This document shows, piece by piece, positions 44,576 through 53,992 of a DNA stretch of 64,000 nt (position 1 is the stretch's first letter; every line of letters starts with the position of its first letter). Position numbers and translations under genes: made by a program. Where the stretch lies: assembly GCF_008704425.1 (NCBI RefSeq), contig NZ_CP023696.1, positions 4,876,501-4,940,500 on the forward strand. Reading direction: 5' to 3'. This stretch comes from Streptomyces fradiae ATCC 10745 = DSM 40063. Its GTDB lineage: Bacteria; Actinomycetota; Actinomycetes; Streptomycetales; Streptomycetaceae. A model generated the notes under the pieces. That model searched no databases and had not been told where the DNA came from. It was given only the letters and a program-made list of their open reading frames with translations.

Positions 44576-46183
44576 ATGACCACGGATCAGCCCGTCGACG
44601 ACGGCTTCCACGTCTTCGACACGACACTGCGCGACGGCGCCCAGCGCGAGGGCATCAACCTCACCGTCGCCGACAAGCTGACCATCGCCCGGCACCTGGA
44701 CGACTTCGGCGTGGGCTTCATCGAGGGCGGCTGGCCCGGTGCCAACCCGCGCGACACCGAGTTCTTCGCCCGCGCCCTCGCGGAGATCGACTTCCGGCAC
44801 GCCCAGCTCGTGGCCTTCGGCGCCACCCGCCGCCCCGGCATCAGCGCCGCCGACGACCCGCAGGTCAAGGCGCTCCTCGACTCCGGCGCACCGGTCATCA
44901 CCCTGGTCGCCAAGTCCCACGACCGCCATGTGGAACTGGCGCTGCGCACCACGCTCGACGAGAACCTCGCCATGGTCCGCGACACCGTCCGGTACCTGTG
45001 CGGGCAGGGCCGCCGCGTCTTCGTCGACTGCGAGCACTTCTTCGACGGCCACCGCGCGAACCCCGAGTACGCCAAGGCCGTCGTCCGCGCCGCGCACGAG
45101 GCCGGCGCCGACGTGGTCGTGCTCTGCGACACCAACGGCGGGATGCTCCCGGCCCAGGTCCAGGCCGTCGTCTCCACCGTCGCCGCCGACACCGGCGCCC
45201 GCCTCGGCATCCACGCCCAGGACGACACCGGCTGCGCCGTCGCCAACACCCTCGCCGCCGTCGACGGCGGCGCCACCCACGTCCAGTGCACCGCCAACGG
45301 CTACGGCGAGCGCGTCGGCAACGCCAACCTCTTCCCCGTCGTCGCCGCGCTGGAGCTCAAGTACGGCCGCCGCGTCCTGCCCGAGGGCTCCCTGGCGGAG
45401 ATGACCCGCATCTCCCACGCCATCGCCGAGGTCGTCAACCTCACCCCCTCCACCCACCAGCCGTACGTCGGCGTCTCCGCCTTCGCCCACAAGGCGGGCC
45501 TGCACGCCTCCGCGATCAAGGTCGACCCGGACCTGTACCAGCACATCGACCCCGAGCTGGTCGGCAACACCATGCGCATGCTCGTCTCCGACATGGCCGG
45601 ACGCGCCTCGGTCGAGCTGAAGGGCAAGGAGCTCGGCATCGACCTGGGCGGCGACCGGGAGCTGGTCGGCCGCGTCGTCGACCGCGTCAAGGACCGGGAG
45701 CTGCGCGGCTACACGTACGAGGCGGCCGACGCCTCCTTCGAGCTGCTGCTCCGCGAGGAGGTCGAGGGCCGGCCGCTGCGCTACTTCCGTACGGAGTCCT
45801 GGCGGGCCATCTCCGAGAACCGCCCCGACGGCAGCCACGCCAACGAGGCGACGGTCAAGGTCTGGGCCGACGGCGAGCGCATCGTCGCCACGGCGGAGGG
45901 CAACGGCCCGGTGAACGCCCTGGACCGGGCGCTGCTCGCGGCGCTGGAGCGGATCCACCCGCAGCTCACCAAGTTCGAGCTGGTCGACTACAAGGTGCGC
46001 ATCCTGGAGGGCCGCCACGGCACCGAGTCCACCACCCGCGTCCTGATCACCACCGGCGACGGCGACACCGAGTGGTCGACGGTGGGCGTCGGGGAGAACG
46101 TGATCGACGCGTCCTGGCAGGCGCTGGTGGACGCCTACACGTACGGTCTGCTGAAGGCGGGCGTGCGGCCGGCGGAGCGGTAG
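44576..46183 (+). CDS. cimA: Citramalate synthase
   Basis: 535 aa member of the LeuA-like family (CimA/TIGR00977 type). Condenses pyruvate and acetyl-CoA to citramalate, the threonine-independent route to 2-oxobutyrate and isoleucine. HVFDTTLRDGAQREGINLTVADKL, FIEGGWPGANPRDTEFF (distinguishes from LeuA), LCDTNGGMLP, GIHAQDDTGCAVANTL, metal-binding NANGYGERVGNANLFP, C-terminal LeuA-dimer regulatory domain from about 410. ATG 44576 with AGGAG. Annotated as 2-isopropylmalate synthase in some genomes; the WPGANP motif favours CimA. Attenuator upstream. Confidence 0.9.
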   Translation: MTTDQPVDDGFHVFDTTLRDGAQREGINLTVADKLTIARHLDDFGVGFIEGGWPGANPRDTEFFARALAEIDFRHAQLVAFGATRRPGISAADDPQVKALLDSGAPVITLVAKSHDRHVELALRTTLDENLAMVRDTVRYLCGQGRRVFVDCEHFFDGHRANPEYAKAVVRAAHEAGADVVVLCDTNGGMLPAQVQAVVSTVAADTGARLGIHAQDDTGCAVANTLAAVDGGATHVQCTANGYGERVGNANLFPVVAALELKYGRRVLPEGSLAEMTRISHAIAEVVNLTPSTHQPYVGVSAFAHKAGLHASAIKVDPDLYQHIDPELVGNTMRMLVSDMAGRASVELKGKELGIDLGGDRELVGRVVDRVKDRELRGYTYEAADASFELLLREEVEGRPLRYFRTESWRAISENRPDGSHANEATVKVWADGERIVATAEGNGPVNALDRALLAALERIHPQLTKFELVDYKVRILEGRHGTESTTRVLITTGDGDTEWSTVGVGENVIDASWQALVDAYTYGLLKAGVRPAER

Positions 46184-46266
46184 CGGCGGTCCCGCGGGGC
46201 GGGGCGGCCGCACGGCGACCGCCCCGCCATCCCCGCCTCCTGGGCCTCTCCGTGATCGTCGTGAAT

Positions 46267-46286
46267 TACCCCACATGGGGTACCGT
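46267..46286 (+). promoter_or_regulatory. Palindrome overlapping a leaderless -10
   Basis: TACCCCA-CA-TGGGGTA (46267-46282), perfect 7-bp arms. Its last two bases begin TACCGT (46281-46286), a -10 whose end lies 7 bases before ATG 46294. So a repressor here would block the promoter. Confidence 0.5.
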
Positions 46287-46293
46287 CGATGAT

Positions 46294-47637
46294 ATGAGGA
46301 GAAACCCCCTTTCCCTCCTGGCGGTCCTGGCGGGCCTGGTGCTCTCGGCCCTCCTGGCCCTGGCACCCGCCGCGCACGCGCAGGCGTCCGAGGGGGTGCG
46401 CGAGGCCGCGCAGGCCCTGCGGCAGGGGCCGGTCTACGTGCACCCGGAGGCGGCCGGCGAACTGCCCGAGCGGGAGGCGCAGGCGCTGGAGCGCAAGATC
46501 CTCGACGCGGACAAGCCCCTGATGGTGGCGGTGCTGCCGGACACGGAGGAGTTCCCGGAGGAGACCCTGCTGCGCGAGCTGCGCACCCTGACCGGGGTGA
46601 CCGGCGTGTACGCCGTCCGCCTCGGCGACGCCTTCGACGCGGGCGCCGACCGGGCGGTGATGGCCCCGCAGGCGGTCGGCAACCTCGTCTCGGCGGTCCA
46701 CGGTCCCGGTGTGGACACGGGTACGGAGCTGAACGCCTTCGCCGACCAGGCCCTGCCGCAGATGCGCGGCTCGGCGCCGTCCTCCTGGGAGGGCGTGCCC
46801 GACGCGGGCGGCACCCCGGTCGGCGGCCTGATCACCATCGGCGTGCTGCTCGCGGTGGTGGCCGGCGCGGTGTCGCTGACGACCGTCCGCGGCCGCAACC
46901 GCAAGCGGGCCGAGGAGCGCGAGGCGCTGGAGAAGCTGCGCGTCGTTGTGGACGAGGACATCACCGCGTACGGCGAGGAGCTGGACCGCCTCGACTTCCA
47001 GCCGGGCGACCCGTCCGCCGACGACGCCCAGCGCCGCGACTACGAGGGCGCGCTCGACGCGTACGACAAGGCGAAGCAGCTCATGGCCGGGGCCCGCCAC
47101 CCCCACGACGTCCGGGGCGTGACCGAGGCCCTCGCGGACGGCCGCCACGCGCTGGCCGTCCTCGCCGCCCGCCGCGAGGGCCGCCCGCTTCCCGAGCGGC
47201 GGGCACCCTGCTTCTTCGACCCGCGCCACGGCCCGTCCGTCACCGACCTGGCCTGGACGCCGCCCGGCGGCTCCCCGCGCGACGTGCCGGTCTGCGCGGC
47301 GGACGAGTCCCGCATCAAGGCCGGCCAGGACCCGGCGGCCCGCCAGGTCGCCACCGAGTCGGGCCCCCGCCCCTACTGGGAGGCCGGCCCCGCCTACGGC
47401 CCCTGGGCGGGCGGCTACTACGGCGGCGCCCTCCTGCCGGGCCTCCTCGTCGGCACGATGCTCGGCACCACCCTGGCCACCCCCGCGTACGCGGGCGAGT
47501 ACGGCGGCGAGGGCTTCGCGGGCGGCGACTTCTCCGGCGGCGACTTCAACGCCTCCGACTTCGGCGGCGACTTCGGCGGCGGAGGCTGGGGCGGCGGCGA
47601 CTTCGGCGGTGGCGGCGACTTCGGCGGCGGGTTCTGA
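46294..47637 (+). CDS. Exported membrane protein with Gly/Asp/Phe tail
   Basis: 447 aa. Signal peptide residues 1-30 (LSLLAVLAGLVLSALLALAPAAHAQA), extracytoplasmic domain to about 180, one membrane helix (GGLITIGVLLAVVAGAVSLTTV) near 190, charged cytoplasmic helices (AEEREALEKLRVVVDEDI), a second hydrophobic stretch near 380 (GGALLPGLLVGTMLGTTLAT) and a tail of GGDF/GGGDFGGG repeats. The architecture recalls TPM-domain proteins with glycine-rich ends, but I do not see the TPM motif. Function unknown. No Shine-Dalgarno; probably leaderless. Confidence 0.75.
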   Translation: MRRNPLSLLAVLAGLVLSALLALAPAAHAQASEGVREAAQALRQGPVYVHPEAAGELPEREAQALERKILDADKPLMVAVLPDTEEFPEETLLRELRTLTGVTGVYAVRLGDAFDAGADRAVMAPQAVGNLVSAVHGPGVDTGTELNAFADQALPQMRGSAPSSWEGVPDAGGTPVGGLITIGVLLAVVAGAVSLTTVRGRNRKRAEEREALEKLRVVVDEDITAYGEELDRLDFQPGDPSADDAQRRDYEGALDAYDKAKQLMAGARHPHDVRGVTEALADGRHALAVLAARREGRPLPERRAPCFFDPRHGPSVTDLAWTPPGGSPRDVPVCAADESRIKAGQDPAARQVATESGPRPYWEAGPAYGPWAGGYYGGALLPGLLVGTMLGTTLATPAYAGEYGGEGFAGGDFSGGDFNASDFGGDFGGGGWGGGDFGGGGDFGGGF

Positions 47638-47740
47638 CGCACCGGCCCTCAGGCCCAGGGGCCGCGTCCGGCACCCGCGTGCGGCGGCATCGACGCGACC
47701 GGCTTCCCGCAGCCGTGCGGCGCCGTGCTCCGCGCACTCC

Positions 47741-48898
47741 TCACGAGACGGATCCCCGTGTCCTCGGGCCGGTGGGGCGCGGGCCCGCCTTCCGCAGGCG
47801 GCGTTCCAAGGGGTGCTCCACCCAGTGGTACGCGGCCGCCGACACGGCCAGGCTCGCCGCCAGCACCAGCAGCCACACCCCCGCCGTCGCCGTGAGGCCC
47901 ACCGGGCGGCCGTACGTGCCGATCCACAGGCGGATCACGATCTCGTGGACCAGGTACCAGGCGAACGACCAGTGCCCGAGCCGGATCGCCCACCGGCCGC
48001 CCAGCCCCGTGCGGCGGCCCTCCAGGTCGGCGCGGGCGGCGGCGACGACCAGCAGGGCGAACAGCGGCGCGGAGAGCAGCTGCGACGCCTGGTACGGGCT
48101 GTACCAGAGCGCGTCCGGCACCGCCCGCGACCAGGGGACCAGCACCAGGTGCCAGGCCACGACCAGCGCGACGGCCGCGCCCGGCCGCACCGGCGGGCGC
48201 CAGCCGCGCGCCACCGCCAGCCCCGCCGCCACGCCGAGCAGGAACTGCGGGGTACGGGTCACCGGGAAGTAGCCGAGCGCCCAGGACCGTACGACCGGGT
48301 CCGCGATCACCGCCCCGCACAGCCACACCGCCAGGACGGCCGCGCACGCGGCGACCGCCACACCGGCGCGCCCGCGCGCCGAGCGCAGCCAGGGGAGGGC
48401 GAGCAGCAGCGGGAACAGCAGGTAGAACCACGCCTCGTCGCTCAGCGACCAGGCGGCCGGGTTGCCGCCGCGCAGCAGATCCGGGTCGGGCAGCCAGGCG
48501 TTGGCCAGGAGCAGGGTCGCGGCGACCGACCGCGGTGACACCCGCGTGCCCAGCGCGGCGTACGCGGCCACGGACAGCGCCGTCGTCACGGCGAGCAGCG
48601 GCCAGATCCGCGCGAACCTCCGCCACAGGAAGACCTTCGCCGGGACCCGCTGCCCGTCGTAGGTCCACGCCAGGACGAACCCGGACAGGACGAAGAAGAA
48701 GGTCACCCCGCTGCGGCCGTACCAGGTCGCGTCGCTGATCCAGGGGAGCGCGCCCGCCTGGCGGGAGAGGTGGTACAGGACGACCACGAGCGCGGCCCAG
48801 AAGCGCAGGCCGGTGAGGGAGGGGAGACGGTCCCGGCCGGAGAGGTCCGGCGCGGGGCCGTGGGCCGGGAGGCGCGCGGGGCGGGTGGTGCGGGGCAT
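47741..48898 (-). CDS. Acyltransferase 3 family membrane protein
   Basis: 385 aa, about ten membrane helices. SLTGLRFWAALVVVLYHLS carries the conserved Arg and His (R-x10-H) of acyltransferase-3 enzymes, followed by GRSGVTFFFVLSGFVLAWTY, FLWRRFARIWPL and SLSDEAWFYLLFP. These O-acylate sugars, polysaccharides or antibiotics; the target is unknown. ATG 48898 begins the Pro-rich cytoplasmic lead; no ribosome site is clear. Tail-to-tail with the Gly/Asp/Phe protein gene. Confidence 0.88.
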   Translation of the reverse strand: MPRTTRPARLPAHGPAPDLSGRDRLPSLTGLRFWAALVVVLYHLSRQAGALPWISDATWYGRSGVTFFFVLSGFVLAWTYDGQRVPAKVFLWRRFARIWPLLAVTTALSVAAYAALGTRVSPRSVAATLLLANAWLPDPDLLRGGNPAAWSLSDEAWFYLLFPLLLALPWLRSARGRAGVAVAACAAVLAVWLCGAVIADPVVRSWALGYFPVTRTPQFLLGVAAGLAVARGWRPPVRPGAAVALVVAWHLVLVPWSRAVPDALWYSPYQASQLLSAPLFALLVVAAARADLEGRRTGLGGRWAIRLGHWSFAWYLVHEIVIRLWIGTYGRPVGLTATAGVWLLVLAASLAVSAAAYHWVEHPLERRLRKAGPRPTGPRTRGSVS

Positions 48899-49219
48899 CC
48901 GGCGATTATGGCGGCGGGGGCGGGGGAGGGCCGGCGGGGGCCCGGAGGGGGGAGGGCCGGCCGGGGCCCGGAGGGGTGCGAGGGCGGTATCCGGGCCCGG
49001 AGGGGTGGCGGGACGGCTGCCGGCGCCGGTGGAGCGGGTGCCGCTCGGACGGTGGTGGCGCGGGCGGGGCGCGTACGGGCGGGGTGTGCACCGGCGCGCA
49101 CGGGCTTCGTCTCGTACGGCGGCGGCGCCCAGGGCCGTATGACGACGCCCAGCGCCCACCTCGGCCGCCGGAGGGGCGGTGGGCGGGCGCTGCGGGATGG
49201 TGCGGCGGGCGGCGGGTGG
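48899..49219. other. Repeat-containing gap
   Basis: GGGCCCGGAGGGG occurs three times between about 48925 and 49010 in G-rich spacer. No coding signature with normal composition and no strong hairpin. Confidence 0.55.
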
Positions 49220-49828
49220 CTACGCCGTGCGGATCGCGGAGATCTCGAAGGTCAGCTTGATCTTGTCGCTGACCAGGACCCCGCCGGTCTCCAGGGCCGC
49301 GTTCCAGGTGAGCCCCCAGTCGGAGCGCAGGATCTCGGCCCGGCCCTCGAAGCCGACGCGCTCGTTGCCGAACGGGTCCTTCGCGGCGCCGTTGAACTCC
49401 AGGTCGATCGCGACCGGGCGGGTCGTGCCCTTGATCGTCAGGTCGCCGTGGATCCGGTAGTCCGAGCCGCCCAGCGCCTCGGCGGACGTGGAGCGGAAGG
49501 TCATCAGCGGGAACCGCTCGGCGTCGAAGAAGTCGGCGCCGCGCAGGTGGCCGTCGCGGTCGGCGCTGCCGGTGTCGACGGAGGCCATGCGGATGTCCAG
49601 CGACGCGGCCGACGCGGCCGGGTCCGACCCGTCCAGCGTCAGGGTGCCCTCGTAGTCGGTGAAGGCGCCGCGCACATTGGTGATCATCGCGTGGCGGGCG
49701 GTGAAGCCGAGCGTGCTGTGCGCGGTGTCGATCGTGTACGTGCCGGTCAGGGCGGCGAGCGCCGGGTCGGCGGCCGGCGCGGTGGCCGTGGCGGGCTTCG
49801 TGCCGGAGGTGCGGGTGAACAGGCCCAT
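49220..49828 (-). CDS. YceI-family lipid-binding protein
   Basis: 202 aa lipocalin-like YceI protein, binds polyisoprenoid-type lipids. LTGTYTIDTAHSTLGFTARHAMITNVRGAFTDYEG, ASLDIRMASVDTGSADRDGHLRGADFFDAERFPLMTFRST, YRIHGDLTIKGTTRPVAIDLEF. No signal peptide, so cytoplasmic unlike E. coli YceI. AAGGAGCACC precedes the ATG. Has a clear promoter with TTGAA-type repeats (next entry), which suggests MarR-type control. Confidence 0.92.
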   Translation of the reverse strand: MGLFTRTSGTKPATATAPAADPALAALTGTYTIDTAHSTLGFTARHAMITNVRGAFTDYEGTLTLDGSDPAASAASLDIRMASVDTGSADRDGHLRGADFFDAERFPLMTFRSTSAEALGGSDYRIHGDLTIKGTTRPVAIDLEFNGAAKDPFGNERVGFEGRAEILRSDWGLTWNAALETGGVLVSDKIKLTFEISAIRTA

Positions 49829-49853
49829 GGGGTGCTCCTTGAGAGGAAAGTCG

Positions 49854-49902
49854 TTGAAGCTTGAACTACTTCGACTGTAGACCCTTTCTCTTCAACGTTC
49901 AA
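49854..49902 (-). promoter_or_regulatory. yceI promoter and TTGAA repeats
   Basis: On the minus strand, TTGAAC (49902-49897), exactly 17 bp, TACAGT (49879-49874). The -35 is part of TTGAAcgTTGAA; an opposite-facing partner, TTCAAgcTTCAA (minus strand), occupies 49854-49865 just past the expected start of transcription. The two 12-bp elements match at 10 positions. Confidence 0.7.
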
Positions 49903-50188
49903 CCACTTGGGGTCGCGCCGACACGGCTTACGCCCATCCGGTGACGTCCGGCGCCCCGCGCCGCGCCGCCGCCCGCGCGGGCGCGCCGGGCCGGCTGGAG
50001 GTCCTCCACAACACGGCCGCGACCCGGCCCGTCCGTCGCGCGTTCGCCCCGGGCCCGCCCGTGCGGGTACTGTCCACCCGGCCCGCCCCACGGCCGCGGA
50101 TCGCCCCGGCGGCGGCCCCCGCCGGGTGGTGCTCGCCCGCACGGACCGCATCACGCCAGGGCCGCCCGCACGCCCCGGCCCGAGGTCC

Positions 50189-50205
50189 TTGTGGGAAGCC
50201 CACAA
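50189..50205. promoter_or_regulatory. Inverted repeat upstream of accB
   Basis: TTGTGGG-AAG-CCCACAA, perfect 7-bp arms, 133 bp before the accB ATG. The remaining sequence to 50337 has a second weaker pair (CCTGCA and TGCAGG, about 50231-50258). Confidence 0.4.
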
Positions 50206-50325
50206 CACCACTGGGCCGAAAGCTGGTACTTCGCCTGCATGACAGGACGGTTCTGTGCAGGACGGACAGCAGATCAGTCCGGAGACTGTACGGAGTCAAC
50301 GGCGGGTTTTCCTTGGTCGGCTCCG

Positions 50326-50331
50326 TAGGGT
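50326..50331 (+). promoter_or_regulatory. accB -10 element (leaderless)
   Basis: TAGGGT ends six bases before the accB ATG 50338; no Shine-Dalgarno is convincing, so transcription probably begins at the start codon. The same arrangement is seen before leuB. Confidence 0.45.
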
Positions 50332-50337
50332 CGGTGC

Positions 50338-51921
<1,584 letters not shown>

Positions 51922-51937
51922 GCCACGAGGAGACCTT

Positions 51938-52147
51938 GTGACCACGCCCCTGGCAGACCCCTCCCTCCTGCGGGTCGAGAAGGGCCACGCCGCGCCCGAG
52001 GAGCTCGCCGCGCTCACCGCGGTCATCCTGGCCCGCGCCAACGCCCGTCCCGCCGCCGTTCCCGCGCAGCGCGTCCGCTCCACGGCCGGCTGGCGCCGCC
52101 TGGAGCGCCAGGGCGGCTTCCGGGCCGCCCACTCCTGGCAGCGCTGA
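51938..52147 (+). CDS. accE: Acyl-CoA carboxylase epsilon subunit
   Basis: 69 aa, GTG start with GAGGAGA. RVEKGHAAPEELAALTAVILARANA is the recognisable AccE core, ending GWRRLERQGGFRAAHSWQR. Binds the carboxyltransferase ring and stimulates activity. Begins 16 bp after accB and is followed by a strong terminator. Confidence 0.9.
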   Translation: MTTPLADPSLLRVEKGHAAPEELAALTAVILARANARPAAVPAQRVRSTAGWRRLERQGGFRAAHSWQR

Positions 52148-52163
52148 CCCCGGCACGCCCGTC

Positions 52164-52209
52164 GCGAGGGCCCCGCACTCCGTCCCCGGACCGAGTGCGG
52201 GGCCCTCGC
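52164..52209 (+). terminator. Terminator after accE
   Basis: Perfect 17-bp stem, 52164-52180 with 52193-52209, 12-base loop, 16 bp past the stop. Confidence 0.88.
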
Positions 52210-52268
52210 CGTGCGCCACCCGGACGCAGGCGTCGCCGGGCGGCACGCCGCGGTGTGCGGTGGGACGA

Positions 52269-52313
52269 CGCGAGAAGCCCGCCGTACCGGACCGGTACGG
52301 CGGGCTTCTCGCG
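52269..52313 (-). terminator. Terminator for the downstream conservon
   Basis: 22-bp perfect inverted repeat, 52269-52290 and 52292-52313, around one base. Faces the end of cvnD (minus). One of the longest perfect stems in the window. Confidence 0.8.
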
Positions 52314-52358
52314 TGTCGGACGCGGCGGACGCGCCGGACGCGCCGAGCGCGGTGGGAC

Positions 52359-52940
52359 TTACCGCAGTCGTGCCATGAGGGCGTGTTCGACGAGGGTGAT
52401 GAGGGCGCTCTTGGCGTCCGCGCGGTGGCGGGCGTCGGTGGTGATGATGGGGGTGTCGGGGCCGATCTGGAGGGCTTCGCGGACTTCGTCTGGGGTGTAG
52501 GGCTGGTGTCCGTCGAAGCCGTTGAGGGCGATGACGAAGGGCAGGCCGCTGTTCTCGAAGTAGTCGACGGCGGGGAAGCAGTCGGCCAGGCGGCGGGTGT
52601 CGACGAGGACGACGGCGCCGATGGCGCCGCGTACGAGGTCGTCCCACATGAACCAGAAGCGGTCCTGGCCGGGGGTGCCGAAGAGGTAGAGGATCAGGTC
52701 CTGGTCCAGGGTGATCCGGCCGAAGTCCATGGCGACGGTCGTCGTCGTCTTGTCGCCGGTGTGGGTGAGGTCGTCGATGCCCGCGGACGCGGACGTCATG
52801 ACGGCCTCGGTACGCAGCGGGTTGATCTCCGAGACGGCGCCGACGAACGTGGTCTTGCCCACGCCGAAGCCGCCCGCCACCACGATCTTCGCGCTGGTGG
52901 TTGAGCGGGCCGCACCGCCGCTAGAGCTTGCGAAGTCCAC
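52359..52940 (-). CDS. cvnD2: CvnD, Ras-like GTPase (downstream conservon)
   Basis: 193 aa MglA/Ras-like GTPase. P-loop GGFGVGKTT near residue 22-30, switch II FGTPGQDRFWFMW, NKxD variant NGFD in VIALNGFDG, SAK-equivalent TDARHR. Conservon GTPases work with CvnA-C as a membrane complex resembling eukaryotic G-protein receptors. GTG start lies inside the end of cvnC (20-bp overlap). DNA is 99% identical to the other cvnD in this window over 534 bp. Numbering follows the S. coelicolor order and is inferred. Confidence 0.92.
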   Translation of the reverse strand: MDFASSSGGAARSTTSAKIVVAGGFGVGKTTFVGAVSEINPLRTEAVMTSASAGIDDLTHTGDKTTTTVAMDFGRITLDQDLILYLFGTPGQDRFWFMWDDLVRGAIGAVVLVDTRRLADCFPAVDYFENSGLPFVIALNGFDGHQPYTPDEVREALQIGPDTPIITTDARHRADAKSALITLVEHALMARLR

Positions 52941-53472
52941 TGAGCACCCTTTCGAGCAGTGTCACGTCTGGCTGGCCGCCGGCGGCCTCGTCGCCGCCGG
53001 GCTGATGGATGGCGACGAGCCCCGCCTCGGCCAGGTCGGCGACGAGGATCCGGGCAACGCCGAGGGGGATGGAGAGCAGTGCCGAGATCTCCGCCACCGA
53101 CTTGATCTCGAAGCACAGCCGGCAGATCCGCTGGTGCTCGGGCAACTGCCCGTGCAGCCGCGACGGATCGGCCGTGGTCGACACCAGCGCCTCGATGGCG
53201 AGCTGGTACCGGGGGCGGGTCCGGCCACCCGTCATGGCGTACGGCCGGACCAGCGGGTTGTGGGCGGCCGCGCGGGCGTCCGCCGCCTGCTCCGGGGACT
53301 GGTACCGCTGCCGCGCCGGATGGCTGCGCGGCGCCTGCGGCTGCTGGTAGGGCTGCTGGTACCCGCCCTGACCGCCCGGCGCGGAGGGAAAGTCGTAGTG
53401 GTTCTGGGCGTTGCCACCCTGCACCTGGTGAGCACCGCTGTAAGGGTGGTGTCCGCCCGGGGGTGTAGCCAC
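52921..53472 (-). CDS. cvnC2: CvnC, DUF742 protein (downstream conservon)
   Basis: 183 aa. Gln/Pro/Gly-rich N-terminal ~85 residues (GGYQQPYQQPQAP), then the DUF742 core: LVRPYAMTGGRTRPRYQLAIEALVSTTADP, LPEHQRICRLCFEIKSVAEISALLSIPLGVARILVADLAEAGLVAIHQP, a winged-helix-like segment. GTG 53472 with GGAGGAAAC. The other copy has a shorter N-terminus. Confidence 0.9.
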   Translation of the reverse strand: MATPPGGHHPYSGAHQVQGGNAQNHYDFPSAPGGQGGYQQPYQQPQAPRSHPARQRYQSPEQAADARAAAHNPLVRPYAMTGGRTRPRYQLAIEALVSTTADPSRLHGQLPEHQRICRLCFEIKSVAEISALLSIPLGVARILVADLAEAGLVAIHQPGGDEAAGGQPDVTLLERVLSGLRKL

Positions 53473-53568
53473 GTTTCCTCCTCCGACTGTCGAGCGCCGG
53501 TCCACGTCCCCGTGGAACCGCGCCACCGCACCATAAGGCGCGGTGGCGAGAAACGCACGGTCCTATCG

Positions 53569-53991
53569 CTAGTTGAGAAGACTGCCTTGCAGTTCCGCGC
53601 GCAGGTCCGGGGTGAGGACGCTGCCGGCACGGTCCACGAGCAGGGCCATCTCGTAGCCCACGAGGCCGATGTCGGCGTCGGGGTGGGCGAGGACGGCCAG
53701 CGAGGAACCGTCCGAGATGGACATGATGAAGAGGAAGCCGCGCTCCATCTCCACCACGGTCTGGTTGACCAGTCCGCCCTCGAAGATGCGGGACGCGCCC
53801 GCCGTCAGCGAGGTCAGACCGGACGCGACGGCGGCCAGCTGGTCGGCACGGTCACGCGGGAAACCCTCGGACATCGCCAGCAGGAGTCCGTCGGCGGAGA
53901 CCACCACCGTGTGCGACACCCCGGGGGTGTTGTCCACGAAGTTGGTGATCAACCAGTTCAGATTCTGCGCCGCCTGGCTCATCGGGCTCAC
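53569..53991 (-). CDS. cvnB2: CvnB, roadblock/LC7 protein (downstream conservon)
   Basis: 140 aa roadblock/LC7 domain, the presumed GTPase-regulating partner of CvnD. MSQAAQNLNWLITNFVDNTPGVSHTVVVSADGLLLAMSEGFPRD and SRIFEGGLVNQTVVEMERGFLFIMSISDGSSLAVLA. GTG 53991 is preferred to ATG 53982 because AGGAG is 7 bases before the GTG. It begins 1 bp after the cvnA stop. Followed by ~95 bp before cvnC. Confidence 0.93.
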   Translation of the reverse strand: MSPMSQAAQNLNWLITNFVDNTPGVSHTVVVSADGLLLAMSEGFPRDRADQLAAVASGLTSLTAGASRIFEGGLVNQTVVEMERGFLFIMSISDGSSLAVLAHPDADIGLVGYEMALLVDRAGSVLTPDLRAELQGSLLN

Positions 53992-53992
53992 A

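Noticed and set aside
52269..52313. Riboswitch or small RNA
   Set aside because: A single perfect stem with a one-base centre at converging gene ends is better explained as a terminator.
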